This document shows positions 27,379 to 35,342 of a stretch of 64,000 nt of DNA, piece by piece. The stretch's first letter is position 1. The number at the start of each line of letters is the position of its first letter. A model generated the notes under the pieces. That model saw only the letters and a program-made list of their open reading frames with translations. It was not told the DNA's origin and did no database searches. The stretch spans positions 1,488,001-1,552,000 of the forward strand of contig NZ_CP159808.1 of the NCBI RefSeq assembly GCF_047717795.1, in the 5' to 3' direction. The stretch comes from Marisalimonas sp016777705 (GTDB lineage Bacteria; Pseudomonadota; Alphaproteobacteria; Puniceispirillales; Marisalimonadaceae). Position numbers and translations under genes: made by a program.

Positions 27379-29103
27379 TTAAGAGTCTCTGGCGTCATTT
27401 CCCATCATGCCTTTGAAGACACTAGATACTCTTCCTGCCTCATCTCCAACAATCATTCTTATTACAGCTACTTTATCATCATAAGTATTAGCTGTATCGA
27501 GCATTTCTGCGGATATGGCAGACTTCTTTGGTTTAAGTTTAGCTTTAATATCCTCAAGGGATTCACCTTCTTGTACTTCTATTTTTTCGTCATCAATATC
27601 AATTTCATCGCCTGCCATAGCACCGCCTCCAGATGAAAAGCTTGCAGGAACCACCACTCTTTTCAATAAAGGATGTAACGCTCCAAATATAACGATAGCT
27701 AAAATCAAGATAGTTGCAAATTGTTGTAACATTTCTTTTATAGAATTATTTTCGTACCATGGCTCAATATCTGCCTCAAGAATATCAACAAAAGGGCTGC
27801 TTGTTACAGTGACACTATCGCCTCTTGCCTCATCAAACCCAAGCGCCTCTTGAACTAAAGATTTAATTTCTATTAATTTCTCTTTACTTAATGTTTCAAA
27901 CGTATACGTACCTTCCGCTGTTAACACCTTCTTCTCACGAATAATTACAGCAGCCTTAATTTTTTTGATTACACCATATTGAGCAGTTGTAGTTTCAACT
28001 TTTCTACTAACCTCATAATTTTTTACAGAAGTTTGACTTCTTTGCTTTAAATTTGTGCCTGCTCCTGCACTTTCAGGGGCTTCTTTCTTTAAATCTGGAG
28101 CTAGCGGTGGAGCGTTTGACAAGGCACCAGGAATACCTCTTGCTTCTGGATTTGCACTTTCATCTAACGATGATTGTTCACTTCTCAATGCGTTTCCTTT
28201 TGGATCAACAGATTCTTCAGTTATTTCACTTTTTGTAAAATTCATATCTACATTTATTTCGGCTTTTAGGTTACCTGCTCCAACAATTGGTGTTAAAAGT
28301 GATATAACCCGTGATTTATAAATTTCACCTAATCTCATAGTTTGAGACATTTGTTCGCTTGAAGCTGTACTTGCAGCATCACTTGATGGCTTTGATAAAA
28401 GTTCACCAAATTGATCTACAACAGTAATGTTTTCAGATGGTAGGTTTGGTACTGATGATGCAACCAGATGAACAATTGATTGTATTTGTTGTCTTCCAAG
28501 TGACCTGCCACTTGAAAGTTTTACAAAAACAGACGCCGATGGCAAAGCTATTTCTCTGGCAAAAACTGTTTTTTCTGGAATAGCTAAGTGAACTCTTGCA
28601 GAACTAATGCCTGAAATAAAGTTTATCGATCTTGATAATTCTGATTCTAATGATTGTTTTATTCTAATAGCCTCTACTGAACGACTTGTACCCATTGGCA
28701 TATCGCTCAGGTTGTCATATCCATCTGGAACAGAAGATGGCAAACCTTCAGCTGCTAACAGCATTCTAGAATTATGATAATCTTCTAATGGGACAGTTAC
28801 TTCACCAGTAGATGGATTTAATGATACATTTACACCATTTTGTTTTAAAGTTTGAATAACAACAGATTTCTCACTTTCTGGAAGAGAAGCAAATAATGTA
28901 GTCATGTCAGCTTTTTGCATTGTAAAAAAAACAATTAAACCAATAAATGCTACAATTACTCCAAAGATTAAAGGAACAGATTTCTGAACAGCAGGATCAG
29001 ATGTCATTTTTCTCACATTAGAGATAGATGAAGATATTCGACTTATGATCCCCGTACCTTGGTTAATTCCAGCTATATTATTTCCAGTAGTTGCTTCTGC
29101 CAT
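27379..29103 (-). CDS. fliF: Flagellar MS-ring protein FliF
   Basis: FliF builds the MS-ring in the inner membrane. The 574 residues have a first membrane segment near 44-62 and a periplasmic ring-building region (MTTLFASLPESEKSVVIQTL, SVEAIRIKQSLESELSRSI). A second membrane segment lies near 455-475, followed by a cytosolic tail binding FliG. The length is within the family range. Confidence 0.96.
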   Translation of the reverse strand: MAEATTGNNIAGINQGTGIISRISSSISNVRKMTSDPAVQKSVPLIFGVIVAFIGLIVFFTMQKADMTTLFASLPESEKSVVIQTLKQNGVNVSLNPSTGEVTVPLEDYHNSRMLLAAEGLPSSVPDGYDNLSDMPMGTSRSVEAIRIKQSLESELSRSINFISGISSARVHLAIPEKTVFAREIALPSASVFVKLSSGRSLGRQQIQSIVHLVASSVPNLPSENITVVDQFGELLSKPSSDAASTASSEQMSQTMRLGEIYKSRVISLLTPIVGAGNLKAEINVDMNFTKSEITEESVDPKGNALRSEQSSLDESANPEARGIPGALSNAPPLAPDLKKEAPESAGAGTNLKQRSQTSVKNYEVSRKVETTTAQYGVIKKIKAAVIIREKKVLTAEGTYTFETLSKEKLIEIKSLVQEALGFDEARGDSVTVTSSPFVDILEADIEPWYENNSIKEMLQQFATILILAIVIFGALHPLLKRVVVPASFSSGGGAMAGDEIDIDDEKIEVQEGESLEDIKAKLKPKKSAISAEMLDTANTYDDKVAVIRMIVGDEAGRVSSVFKGMMGNDARDS

Positions 29104-29126
29104 TTTCTTATCCTAATCAAATTAAA

Positions 29127-29441
29127 TTAAACGGGCATATTCATTATGTCTTTATAAGAACTCAAGACTTTGTTCCTAACATTTAAAGTCATTTGAAACG
29201 CAATACTTGAAATCTGCTGTTGCATAATAACTTTTGTTAAGTCAGTTTCTTTTCCTAATTCGTAATCCTTGGTGATTTCAGCTGCTTTATTCTGGCTATC
29301 TGCAACAGAATTAATGGCATCATTTAATTTTTTAGAAAAATCTTCTGCTTTTTCACCACCAGAAAATGCTTGGTTAGCTTTTTCTAATATATTTTGTCTG
29401 GCAAGGCTTGAAATACCACTATTTTCATTTGATATCTGCAT
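29127..29441 (-). CDS. fliE: Flagellar hook-basal body complex protein FliE
   Basis: FliE joins the MS-ring to the rod. The 104-residue protein has the C-terminal signature VIMQQQISSIAFQMTLNVRN followed by KVLSSYKDIMNMPV. AGGAG precedes the ATG by 8 bases. It is the second gene of the operon, 15 bases after the regulator gene. Confidence 0.94.
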   Translation of the reverse strand: MQISNENSGISSLARQNILEKANQAFSGGEKAEDFSKKLNDAINSVADSQNKAAEITKDYELGKETDLTKVIMQQQISSIAFQMTLNVRNKVLSSYKDIMNMPV

Positions 29442-29456
29442 TTGATTTCTCCTTTA

Positions 29457-30653
29457 TCAAGTTGCTTTTGCAAATGCCAATTGATCAGCTAATGTTTCAA
29501 CTGATAAATTTTCATTTATATTAGATAGTGATTTATCTATCATTATAGACATTTGATCTATAGCTTTACCCCCACTCAACACTAAAGCTCTTTGAAGGGT
29601 GTTTTCTAATTCACGAACATTACCTGGCCAATCATGCTTTAAAAGTAAATCTCTTGCATCTCCGGTAATAAAAGGAATAGTTCCATTTTCTTTATTATGC
29701 TTATCTAATATTTTTATTGAAATAGGTAAAATATCATCTTTCCTATCAGATAATTTTTTTGTCTGAAGTGGAAAGACATTTAATCTGTAATATAAATCTT
29801 CTCTAAATCTTGATTGATTAACTTCAGATGCCATGTCGCGGTTTGAAGTTGCTAAAACTCGTACATCAACCTCAATATCTCTTTGTCCTCCCACTGGAGT
29901 GACTTTTCGTTCTTGTAAAACTCTTAATAATTTTGCCTGTAAAGACAGCGGCATCTCAGAAATCTCATCCAAAAGCAATGTACCTTTGTCTGCTGCTCTA
30001 AAAATACCTTTATTAGCATTTGATGCACCAGTAAAAGCTCCTTTTTCATGACCAAATAAAATTGCCTCTAACATATTTTCTGGAATGGCTGCGCAATTAA
30101 CCGCAACAAATGGCTCTTCTTTTCTATTAGAGTTTTCATGTAAATAATTTGCTAAAACCTCTTTTCCAGAACCTGTTGGGCCGTTTATAAATACAGTTAC
30201 GTCTGTATTAGCAACTCTTCTGGCTAAAGATAATAATTCAAATGTTTTAATGTCGCCTGCAGAAAATAAAACATCTGGACAACAAACGTTAAAAATTAAT
30301 TCTAATGAATACGGATCAGTAAAGTCTTCAACTGTAATTCTTTTTAAGGCTCCACCAAGATCATCTTGTATATCTATGCCAGCAACTAAGTTACTCTCGG
30401 TAATAATAACAACTTTAGTTAATTTTGCTTGTCTAGCTAAAGACACTAATTTTGAGGACCCGCCTATTTCTTTTTCAAAAATATCAGAGCAAACCATCGT
30501 GTTAGCATTATATCCTACAAGGTCAATTCCAAGAAAATCTGGCTTTGAGCTATCTGATCCAGCTTTTATTACTGTAACATCCCTATTCTCGAGCAAATCG
30601 CATAAATTATCTGCTATATTTAAACTATTTTGAACTACTATAACTTGGCTCAT
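29457..30653 (-). CDS. Sigma-54 activator (FlbD-like) lacking a DNA-binding domain
   Basis: An NtrC-family activator that should remodel sigma-54 RNA polymerase. Residues 1-125 form a divergent receiver-like region without a clear phospho-acceptor Asp. Residues ~130-365 are the AAA+ domain with Walker A GPTGSGKE (158-165), GAFTGA (205-210), LLLDEISEMPL and the WPGNVRELEN end. The protein stops at residue 398, and fliE starts 15 bases later, so there is no C-terminal Fis-type helix-turn-helix. Caulobacter FlbD has one, whereas Helicobacter FlgR is a known activator without one. First gene of the flagellar operon. Confidence 0.88.
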   Translation of the reverse strand: MSQVIVVQNSLNIADNLCDLLENRDVTVIKAGSDSSKPDFLGIDLVGYNANTMVCSDIFEKEIGGSSKLVSLARQAKLTKVVIITESNLVAGIDIQDDLGGALKRITVEDFTDPYSLELIFNVCCPDVLFSAGDIKTFELLSLARRVANTDVTVFINGPTGSGKEVLANYLHENSNRKEEPFVAVNCAAIPENMLEAILFGHEKGAFTGASNANKGIFRAADKGTLLLDEISEMPLSLQAKLLRVLQERKVTPVGGQRDIEVDVRVLATSNRDMASEVNQSRFREDLYYRLNVFPLQTKKLSDRKDDILPISIKILDKHNKENGTIPFITGDARDLLLKHDWPGNVRELENTLQRALVLSGGKAIDQMSIMIDKSLSNINENLSVETLADQLAFAKAT

Positions 30654-30683
30654 TTAAAACTCCTCACATTCGATGAAGTATAG

Positions 30684-30701
30684 AAGCAAGAACCTTGCCA
30701 A
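30684..30701 (-). promoter_or_regulatory. Sigma-54 promoter of the fli operon
   Basis: On the minus strand the sequence reads TTGGCAAGGTTCTTGC, matching TTGGCA-N6-TTGC with exactly 10 bases between GG and GC. The expected transcription start lies about 12 bases downstream, near 30674, giving a ~20-base leader with GAGGAG before the regulator gene. It implies sigma-54 control of the whole operon. Confidence 0.75.
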
Positions 30702-30767
30702 ATAAGGTTTTTTAATTTTATTTACTATGTTATGTAACCAAAAACAGATGTATTTTGATTTCTTTAG

Positions 30768-30800
30768 TTGATTTTATTTTATAAAAGTCATTAATATGAC
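30768..30800 (+). promoter_or_regulatory. Possible sigma-70 promoter and operator of the second activator
   Basis: TTGATT (30768-30773) and TAATAT (30792-30797) are 18 bases apart, a fair -35/-10 pair 45 bases before the second activator gene. The -10 region is embedded in GTCAT-TAAT-ATGAC (30787-30800), an interrupted inverted repeat that could be a repressor or autoregulation site. Both calls are tentative in AT-rich DNA. Confidence 0.35.
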
Positions 30801-30841
30801 ACATAAAATTATTTTTTTTCAATTATTTGACGAGCTAATAA

Positions 30842-31978
30842 ATGAATGTAGTAGAAAAACTAATAGACCCAAAAAATGTTAGTAAGTCTATACTTGATAC
30901 TCTTAATGAAATGATTGATGGCAACAGTTCTGAGACTAAGTCAATGAAAAACTTGATAGCTATGGTTTCACAAACAGATAGCACAGCATTGATTTTAGGA
31001 GAAACTGGAACTGGAAAAGACGTTGTAGCACGAGCAATTCACAAATGTTCTAAAAAGAAAGGTTCTTTTGTCACAGTTAATTGTGCAGCTATACCATCAG
31101 AACTTTTAGAGTCAGAATTATTTGGTCATGAAAAAGGTTCCTTTACAGGTGCCGACAAATTAAGAAAAGGTAGGTTTGAACAATCAAGTGGCGGTTCACT
31201 ATTTCTTGACGAAATTGGAGACATGCCTCTCGCTCTTCAAGCTAAATTATTGAGAGCAATAGAGAGTAGAACTATTCAAAGGGTTGGGGGTGCAGAAGAC
31301 ATCAAAATTGACCTTAGACTAATTTGCGCTACTCATAGAGATCTTGAAAAAAAAGTTGAAAGTGGAGATTTCAGGGCTGATCTATTTTTTAGGATAAATG
31401 TATTACCCATAAACGTCCCAACTTTAGCTGAACGTCGAACCGACATTCCAAGCCTTTATGAAACACTATTAAAAAATCTTCGAATAGATAAATCCGTTGA
31501 ACCCATTTTTACACCTGAAGCAATAACGGCTCTGTCAAAACATAACTGGCCTGGGAATGTTAGAGAACTGAAAAATGTAATAGAAAGAGCTTGTATAATT
31601 TTTCCTGGCAAAGAAGTTACAAGTTCTAATGTGTATGAAAACCTACTAAGATTAAAAGTACCTAGCATTGCTGAAGAACAGGAAGCAATTTGGGAATTAA
31701 CAGCTGACTTAGCTGAAATAAATAATGTTGATATCGATCAAACTACGAACCAAGAAGATTTTTTACCTCACCCTAAAAATTATAAAAATTGGTTTACATT
31801 TTATGATGAAATAGATTTAAGACGACATCTACAAGATGTTGAGATTGTTTTAATTGAAGAAGCACTCGAAAAGACCAATGGAAAGATTGCATTAGCAGCC
31901 GATAAATTAAAACTTAGGCGAACCACACTAATAGAGAAGATGAAAAAATATTCAATAACTTCTAATCAATCTAATTAA
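30842..31978 (+). CDS. Sigma-54 activator, FleQ-like, no receiver domain
   Basis: A 378-residue NtrC-family activator that begins almost directly with the AAA+ domain: Walker A GETGTGKD (53-60), GSFTGA (99-104, Ser replacing the usual Ala), LFLDEIGDMPL, WPGNVRELKN. A C-terminal Fis-type helix-turn-helix follows (GKIALAADKLKLRRTTLIEK, near 348-367), like the end of FleQ. There is no regulatory N-terminal domain. It is divergent from the fli operon and is a candidate master regulator, as FleQ and FlrA are elsewhere. Its 3' end overlaps the converging flagellin gene by 8 bases. Confidence 0.88.
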   Translation: MNVVEKLIDPKNVSKSILDTLNEMIDGNSSETKSMKNLIAMVSQTDSTALILGETGTGKDVVARAIHKCSKKKGSFVTVNCAAIPSELLESELFGHEKGSFTGADKLRKGRFEQSSGGSLFLDEIGDMPLALQAKLLRAIESRTIQRVGGAEDIKIDLRLICATHRDLEKKVESGDFRADLFFRINVLPINVPTLAERRTDIPSLYETLLKNLRIDKSVEPIFTPEAITALSKHNWPGNVRELKNVIERACIIFPGKEVTSSNVYENLLRLKVPSIAEEQEAIWELTADLAEINNVDIDQTTNQEDFLPHPKNYKNWFTFYDEIDLRRHLQDVEIVLIEEALEKTNGKIALAADKLKLRRTTLIEKMKKYSITSNQSN

Positions 31979-33971
31979 CTAATCTTAACAATACGTCTGA
32001 ACTAGCATTTGCCTGTGCAAGCATAGATGATGCCGCTTTTGATATAATTTGTGATTTAGTAAATTTAGCGGTTTCAAGGGCAAAATCAGCATCTTCAATT
32101 TTCGAAAGTCTTGTAGTTGATGCGATCTGAACATTAGTTAAAACATTCATTCTATATTCAATCCTATTTTCTGCTGATCCAAATTTACCACGTGTATTTG
32201 CAATGGTGTCTATTGCTGTATCTATTTTAGTCAATGCAGCAGTTGCGTTTGTTGCTGACGCAACAGAGATTGTTGATCCTGCTGATGGAGAGCTCGTAGA
32301 AGCCTGAGCTTGCATTCCAATTTCAGCAACATCATCACCAGAAATTTTAATAATGTCTGTTGAAGAATGTGTTAGTTGAATTTGTCCTTTAAATGTTACA
32401 GAACTGCCAACTGAAATAGTTGCCCCAGTTGCGTCAGTATGTGAGGTAAAGTATTTTCCAGCAGTACCTGCATGAGCAACCGTAATATCAGCTCCACTTG
32501 AACTTACTAATTGAAGATTACCAGCAGAATTAGCTGAAGCAACTATATCTCCAATTGCTGCGTTATTTATTGCTGCAATAGTAAGCGTTAAATTGCTTGC
32601 ACTAGAAAAATTTATGGCATTTCCGTTTATGCTTATATTTGAAGCAGCGTCTGAAACCTCAGAGTTGTCAACTCCAATAGTAACTAAGTTATAGCCTGAT
32701 GCGGTAACATTAGTTGTAGTAGAAATAGCATTTATGGCTTCTGCCTTTGCAGCTGCAGAGGCACTTGTAGATGAACCAACTGCCGTATCATTTATTTTAA
32801 TATCATGCGAAGAAGTAAGTGCATTTGTTGAAACTAGGTCTGAACTTATTTGAGTGCTTGTATCAACTTCATTAAAGCCAAATCTAGCAAGATCGTCTAT
32901 ATTACCTTGATTACTTGTATACCCATTAGCAAGCGTATTAGCCTCAATTTTTACGTAACTACCATCATTATTTGCAAGTTTTAAATACCCTAAATATGTG
33001 CCAGCGGTAAAACCTGCATCTCCTGGTGCGTTACCTGCAATCACAATATCATTACCATCAGTATTCGATAAAGTAATTGAGTTATTTGAATTTAACACTG
33101 CCGTTACTCCTGAGGCCTCTTGATTAATTGCTGTAATCAAGTTAGCTAAACTTGTTTGAATAGATATAGTATTTGAATTTATAGTAAATGTATTGCTCAT
33201 ACTTAAATTAGAAATGACTGATGAAGTTAAGCTATTAAATCCAGTAGCCACTGCACCATGATTAGACGAGTTTGCATTTATGGCCGTTGCTAACGCGGTT
33301 GCTGTATTATTTCCTGAAGTTAAATTACTAGTTAAAGTTGCTGCAAGTGCGTTTTCACCATTTATTAAAATATCATTTGCTGCTAAATTAGAGCTATAAT
33401 TGAATGAAGTGACCCTACCGCTTGTAAATTCAGAAACCCCTGAAGTTGCTGAAAGATTTAAGGCTACACTATCTGAATCAACTAAACTGATAGACAAACT
33501 TGAATTGGCTTCGTTGCCTATATTAAATTTAGTTGTTGTACTTGAACCGTCAAGCAAAACTAATTCATTGTATTTAGTAGTCTTAGTAATAGCATCTATC
33601 TCACTAAGATATGCATCCACTTCAACCTGCAATGTTGTTCTGTCAGCATCAGTTAAAGTTGCATCTGTACCCTCAACTGCTAATGCCCTAATCATACTTA
33701 ATAAATTATTTATTTCAGAAAGACCACTTTCAGCTGTTTGAGTTAAAGTTATAGCTTGAAATCCATTTAATAATCCTTGTGAAATAGATGAGACTTTAGC
33801 GTCTAATTTAGCTATAGTTCCAATTAAACTTGGAGCATCTGAAGCAGAGTTCACTCTTTTCCCAGACGATAATCTTTCACTGGATTCTGAAATTTGTTTA
33901 ATTTGATTTGATAAACTTTTTTGTATAACTTGAGAATTTGAAGAATTTAAAATACTAATCAATGTATGCAC
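31971..33971 (-). CDS. Flagellin 1 (large, 666 aa)
   Basis: Flagellin polymerises into the filament after export through the FliS-assisted pathway. The N-terminal D0/D1 region (SSERLSSGKRVNSASDAPS near 30-48) and the C-terminal DADFALETAKFTKSQIISKA region flank a very large Ser/Thr/Asn-rich centre (near 170-560). The centre holds two flagellin-IN-like repeats (NDILINGENAL and HDIKINDTAVG). Typical bacterial flagellins have 270-500 residues. The centre is homologous to that of the flagellins at 51-55 kb. It is preceded by a sigma-28-like promoter. Confidence 0.94.
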   Translation of the reverse strand: MHTLISILNSSNSQVIQKSLSNQIKQISESSERLSSGKRVNSASDAPSLIGTIAKLDAKVSSISQGLLNGFQAITLTQTAESGLSEINNLLSMIRALAVEGTDATLTDADRTTLQVEVDAYLSEIDAITKTTKYNELVLLDGSSTTTKFNIGNEANSSLSISLVDSDSVALNLSATSGVSEFTSGRVTSFNYSSNLAANDILINGENALAATLTSNLTSGNNTATALATAINANSSNHGAVATGFNSLTSSVISNLSMSNTFTINSNTISIQTSLANLITAINQEASGVTAVLNSNNSITLSNTDGNDIVIAGNAPGDAGFTAGTYLGYLKLANNDGSYVKIEANTLANGYTSNQGNIDDLARFGFNEVDTSTQISSDLVSTNALTSSHDIKINDTAVGSSTSASAAAKAEAINAISTTTNVTASGYNLVTIGVDNSEVSDAASNISINGNAINFSSASNLTLTIAAINNAAIGDIVASANSAGNLQLVSSSGADITVAHAGTAGKYFTSHTDATGATISVGSSVTFKGQIQLTHSSTDIIKISGDDVAEIGMQAQASTSSPSAGSTISVASATNATAALTKIDTAIDTIANTRGKFGSAENRIEYRMNVLTNVQIASTTRLSKIEDADFALETAKFTKSQIISKAASSMLAQANASSDVLLRLVN

Positions 33972-34007
33972 CTAACCTGTTATAAAATTACATAAGATTA
34001 CGTTTCC

Positions 34008-34034
34008 TTTACGACAAGATTTAGGATTTGTTTA
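34008..34034 (-). promoter_or_regulatory. Sigma-28-like promoter of flagellin 1
   Basis: On the minus strand TAAA (34031-34034), 15 bases, then GTCGTAAA (34008-34015). It resembles the FliA promoter TAAA-N15-GCCGATAA. The same element occurs before the two flagellins at 51-55 kb and before fliD. The start codon is 37 bases downstream. Confidence 0.6.
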
Positions 34035-34096
34035 ATTTTTCAGGCAAATTTTTTTAAAACTATTAACTTAATAAATAAATAAATTATATAATTCAA

Positions 34097-34384
34097 TTAC
34101 TTAGTCAAAGAATAAAAGTTAATTCTTTTGTTCAATTTATTATTATTTACACTCAGATTTTTCATTTTGTCTTCAATTCTATTAATTGAAGTATTATTAA
34201 TATTAACTATTTCAGTAATTTTATTTTTAGAAGAAAGCTGAACTGTATTACTTATTTTATTAATAATATTTTGCCTTTCTAAATCTAATTTTAAAATTTT
34301 TTCAAAATTATTTGTATTTACTAAATCTGAAATTTCTACTGAAAGCAATTCAAGCTTATTCAAATCGTCTTGATACTCAACCAT
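34097..34384 (-). CDS. FliT-like small flagellar chaperone
   Basis: A 95-residue helical, Asn/Lys-rich protein. I choose the ATG at 34382-34384, which overlaps the fliS stop (TGATG). Upstream initiation at TTG would add one residue. The order fliS then a small helical protein is typical of FliT, the chaperone of FliD, but the sequence is too divergent to prove it. An unrelated small coiled protein is possible. Confidence 0.55.
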   Translation of the reverse strand: MVEYQDDLNKLELLSVEISDLVNTNNFEKILKLDLERQNIINKISNTVQLSSKNKITEIVNINNTSINRIEDKMKNLSVNNNKLNKRINFYSLTK

Positions 34385-34815
34385 CAAATAACTCTTTCTT
34401 CATTTGATATATTTTTCCACCCACTAAGTATTTCTTTTATAACTTCCATTGCCTGCTTTACTCCGTTTGCATCTTTTTGAGTAAAGCCTTTTATAACTTG
34501 TTGCCTTGCAAATTCGTAAAGCTGAAATAAATTTCCTGCAATCTCAGGGGCTTTGTCAAAATCTAGGCAAGTTTGTAATCCATATATAATACTTAAACAC
34601 TTGCTCATGTTTTTTGATTTTTTTAAAGCAACTTCCTTCTTGGATGTATTTTTATACTTAGATAGGTCATTAGTGTATTCTTCAATATCTATAATTACTT
34701 TCTCAAGCGAGTTAGATAATTGAAACATTAATTCACGAATAATCTCATGAGATGATTTAACCGAGTTCATTGAGGTCTCAGCTTTTTTATAAGCGTTAAT
34801 ATAATCTTTATTCAT
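34384..34815 (-). CDS. fliS: Flagellin chaperone FliS, copy 1
   Basis: FliS binds the flagellin C terminus and prevents early polymerisation. The protein starts MNKDYINAYKKAE if the ATG at 34813-34815 is used (143 residues). An in-frame GTG lies four codons earlier. The FliS core is visible in LSIIYGLQTCLDFDKAPEIA, then LFQLYEFARQQVIKGF and the C-terminal IKEILSGWKNI. It is one of two fliS genes in the window. Located upstream of flagellin 1 on the same strand. Confidence 0.88.
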   Translation of the reverse strand: MNKDYINAYKKAETSMNSVKSSHEIIRELMFQLSNSLEKVIIDIEEYTNDLSKYKNTSKKEVALKKSKNMSKCLSIIYGLQTCLDFDKAPEIAGNLFQLYEFARQQVIKGFTQKDANGVKQAMEVIKEILSGWKNISNEERVI

Positions 34816-34898
34816 AATTAAAGTCACATCTAATACTTGATTTCATAAAACTTTATCTCAAATTTGCAATTTACTGACTATTATGGTTAAACTACCTT

Positions 34899-35258
34899 AT
34901 GATTTTTAATAACGTTACAAATAATCAGTATTCGACCCCACCAATTAGTGTACCTAGACAACTAAGTAATGAAGCCATTGCAAATTCTGCAAACACTATG
35001 CCAAATATTGCAAGACCTATTCAGGAGCCTAATGTTCTTAGAAATTCATCAAATAATGTCTATCCTAATTTTATTAGGCAAGTATATAGTAATAATCAAA
35101 GTTCTTCTCATGGCTCTCTTACTGAAAGCTTTATAAGGTCACGTGCATCGCTATCACCTACTTATATGCATAACGAAATTACCACTAGATACGAAATGAT
35201 AAGCACAATCCCCAGGATATTCTCCGAAATAAAAAAATCTGTAAATAAAATAGCTTAA
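34899..35258 (+). CDS. Unknown 119-aa protein next to flagellin 2
   Basis: I do not recognise this protein. It is polar, Ser/Asn/Pro-rich with no Cys and no membrane segment. The C-terminal ~30 residues (TRYEMISTIPRIFSEIKKSV) look helical. It lies 84 bases before flagellin 2 on the same strand, with the flagellin's sigma-54 promoter starting just after its stop. An export substrate or chaperone role is possible but unsupported by sequence. Confidence 0.5.
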   Translation: MIFNNVTNNQYSTPPISVPRQLSNEAIANSANTMPNIARPIQEPNVLRNSSNNVYPNFIRQVYSNNQSSSHGSLTESFIRSRASLSPTYMHNEITTRYEMISTIPRIFSEIKKSVNKIA

Positions 35259-35274
35259 AATAAAACTCTTATTT

Positions 35275-35290
35275 TTGGCACAACAATTGC
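35275..35290 (+). promoter_or_regulatory. Sigma-54 promoter of flagellin 2
   Basis: TTGGCACAACAATTGC is a full match to the TTGGCAC-N5-TTGC consensus with 10 bases between GG and GC. The start of transcription would fall near 35302, about 41 bases before the flagellin ATG. This flagellin therefore differs from the other three, which have sigma-28-like promoters. Confidence 0.8.
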
Positions 35291-35342
35291 AGGATTATCT
35301 CTGCCGGTACTTTGACAGTACTCGTTATGAATGGAGATTTAT

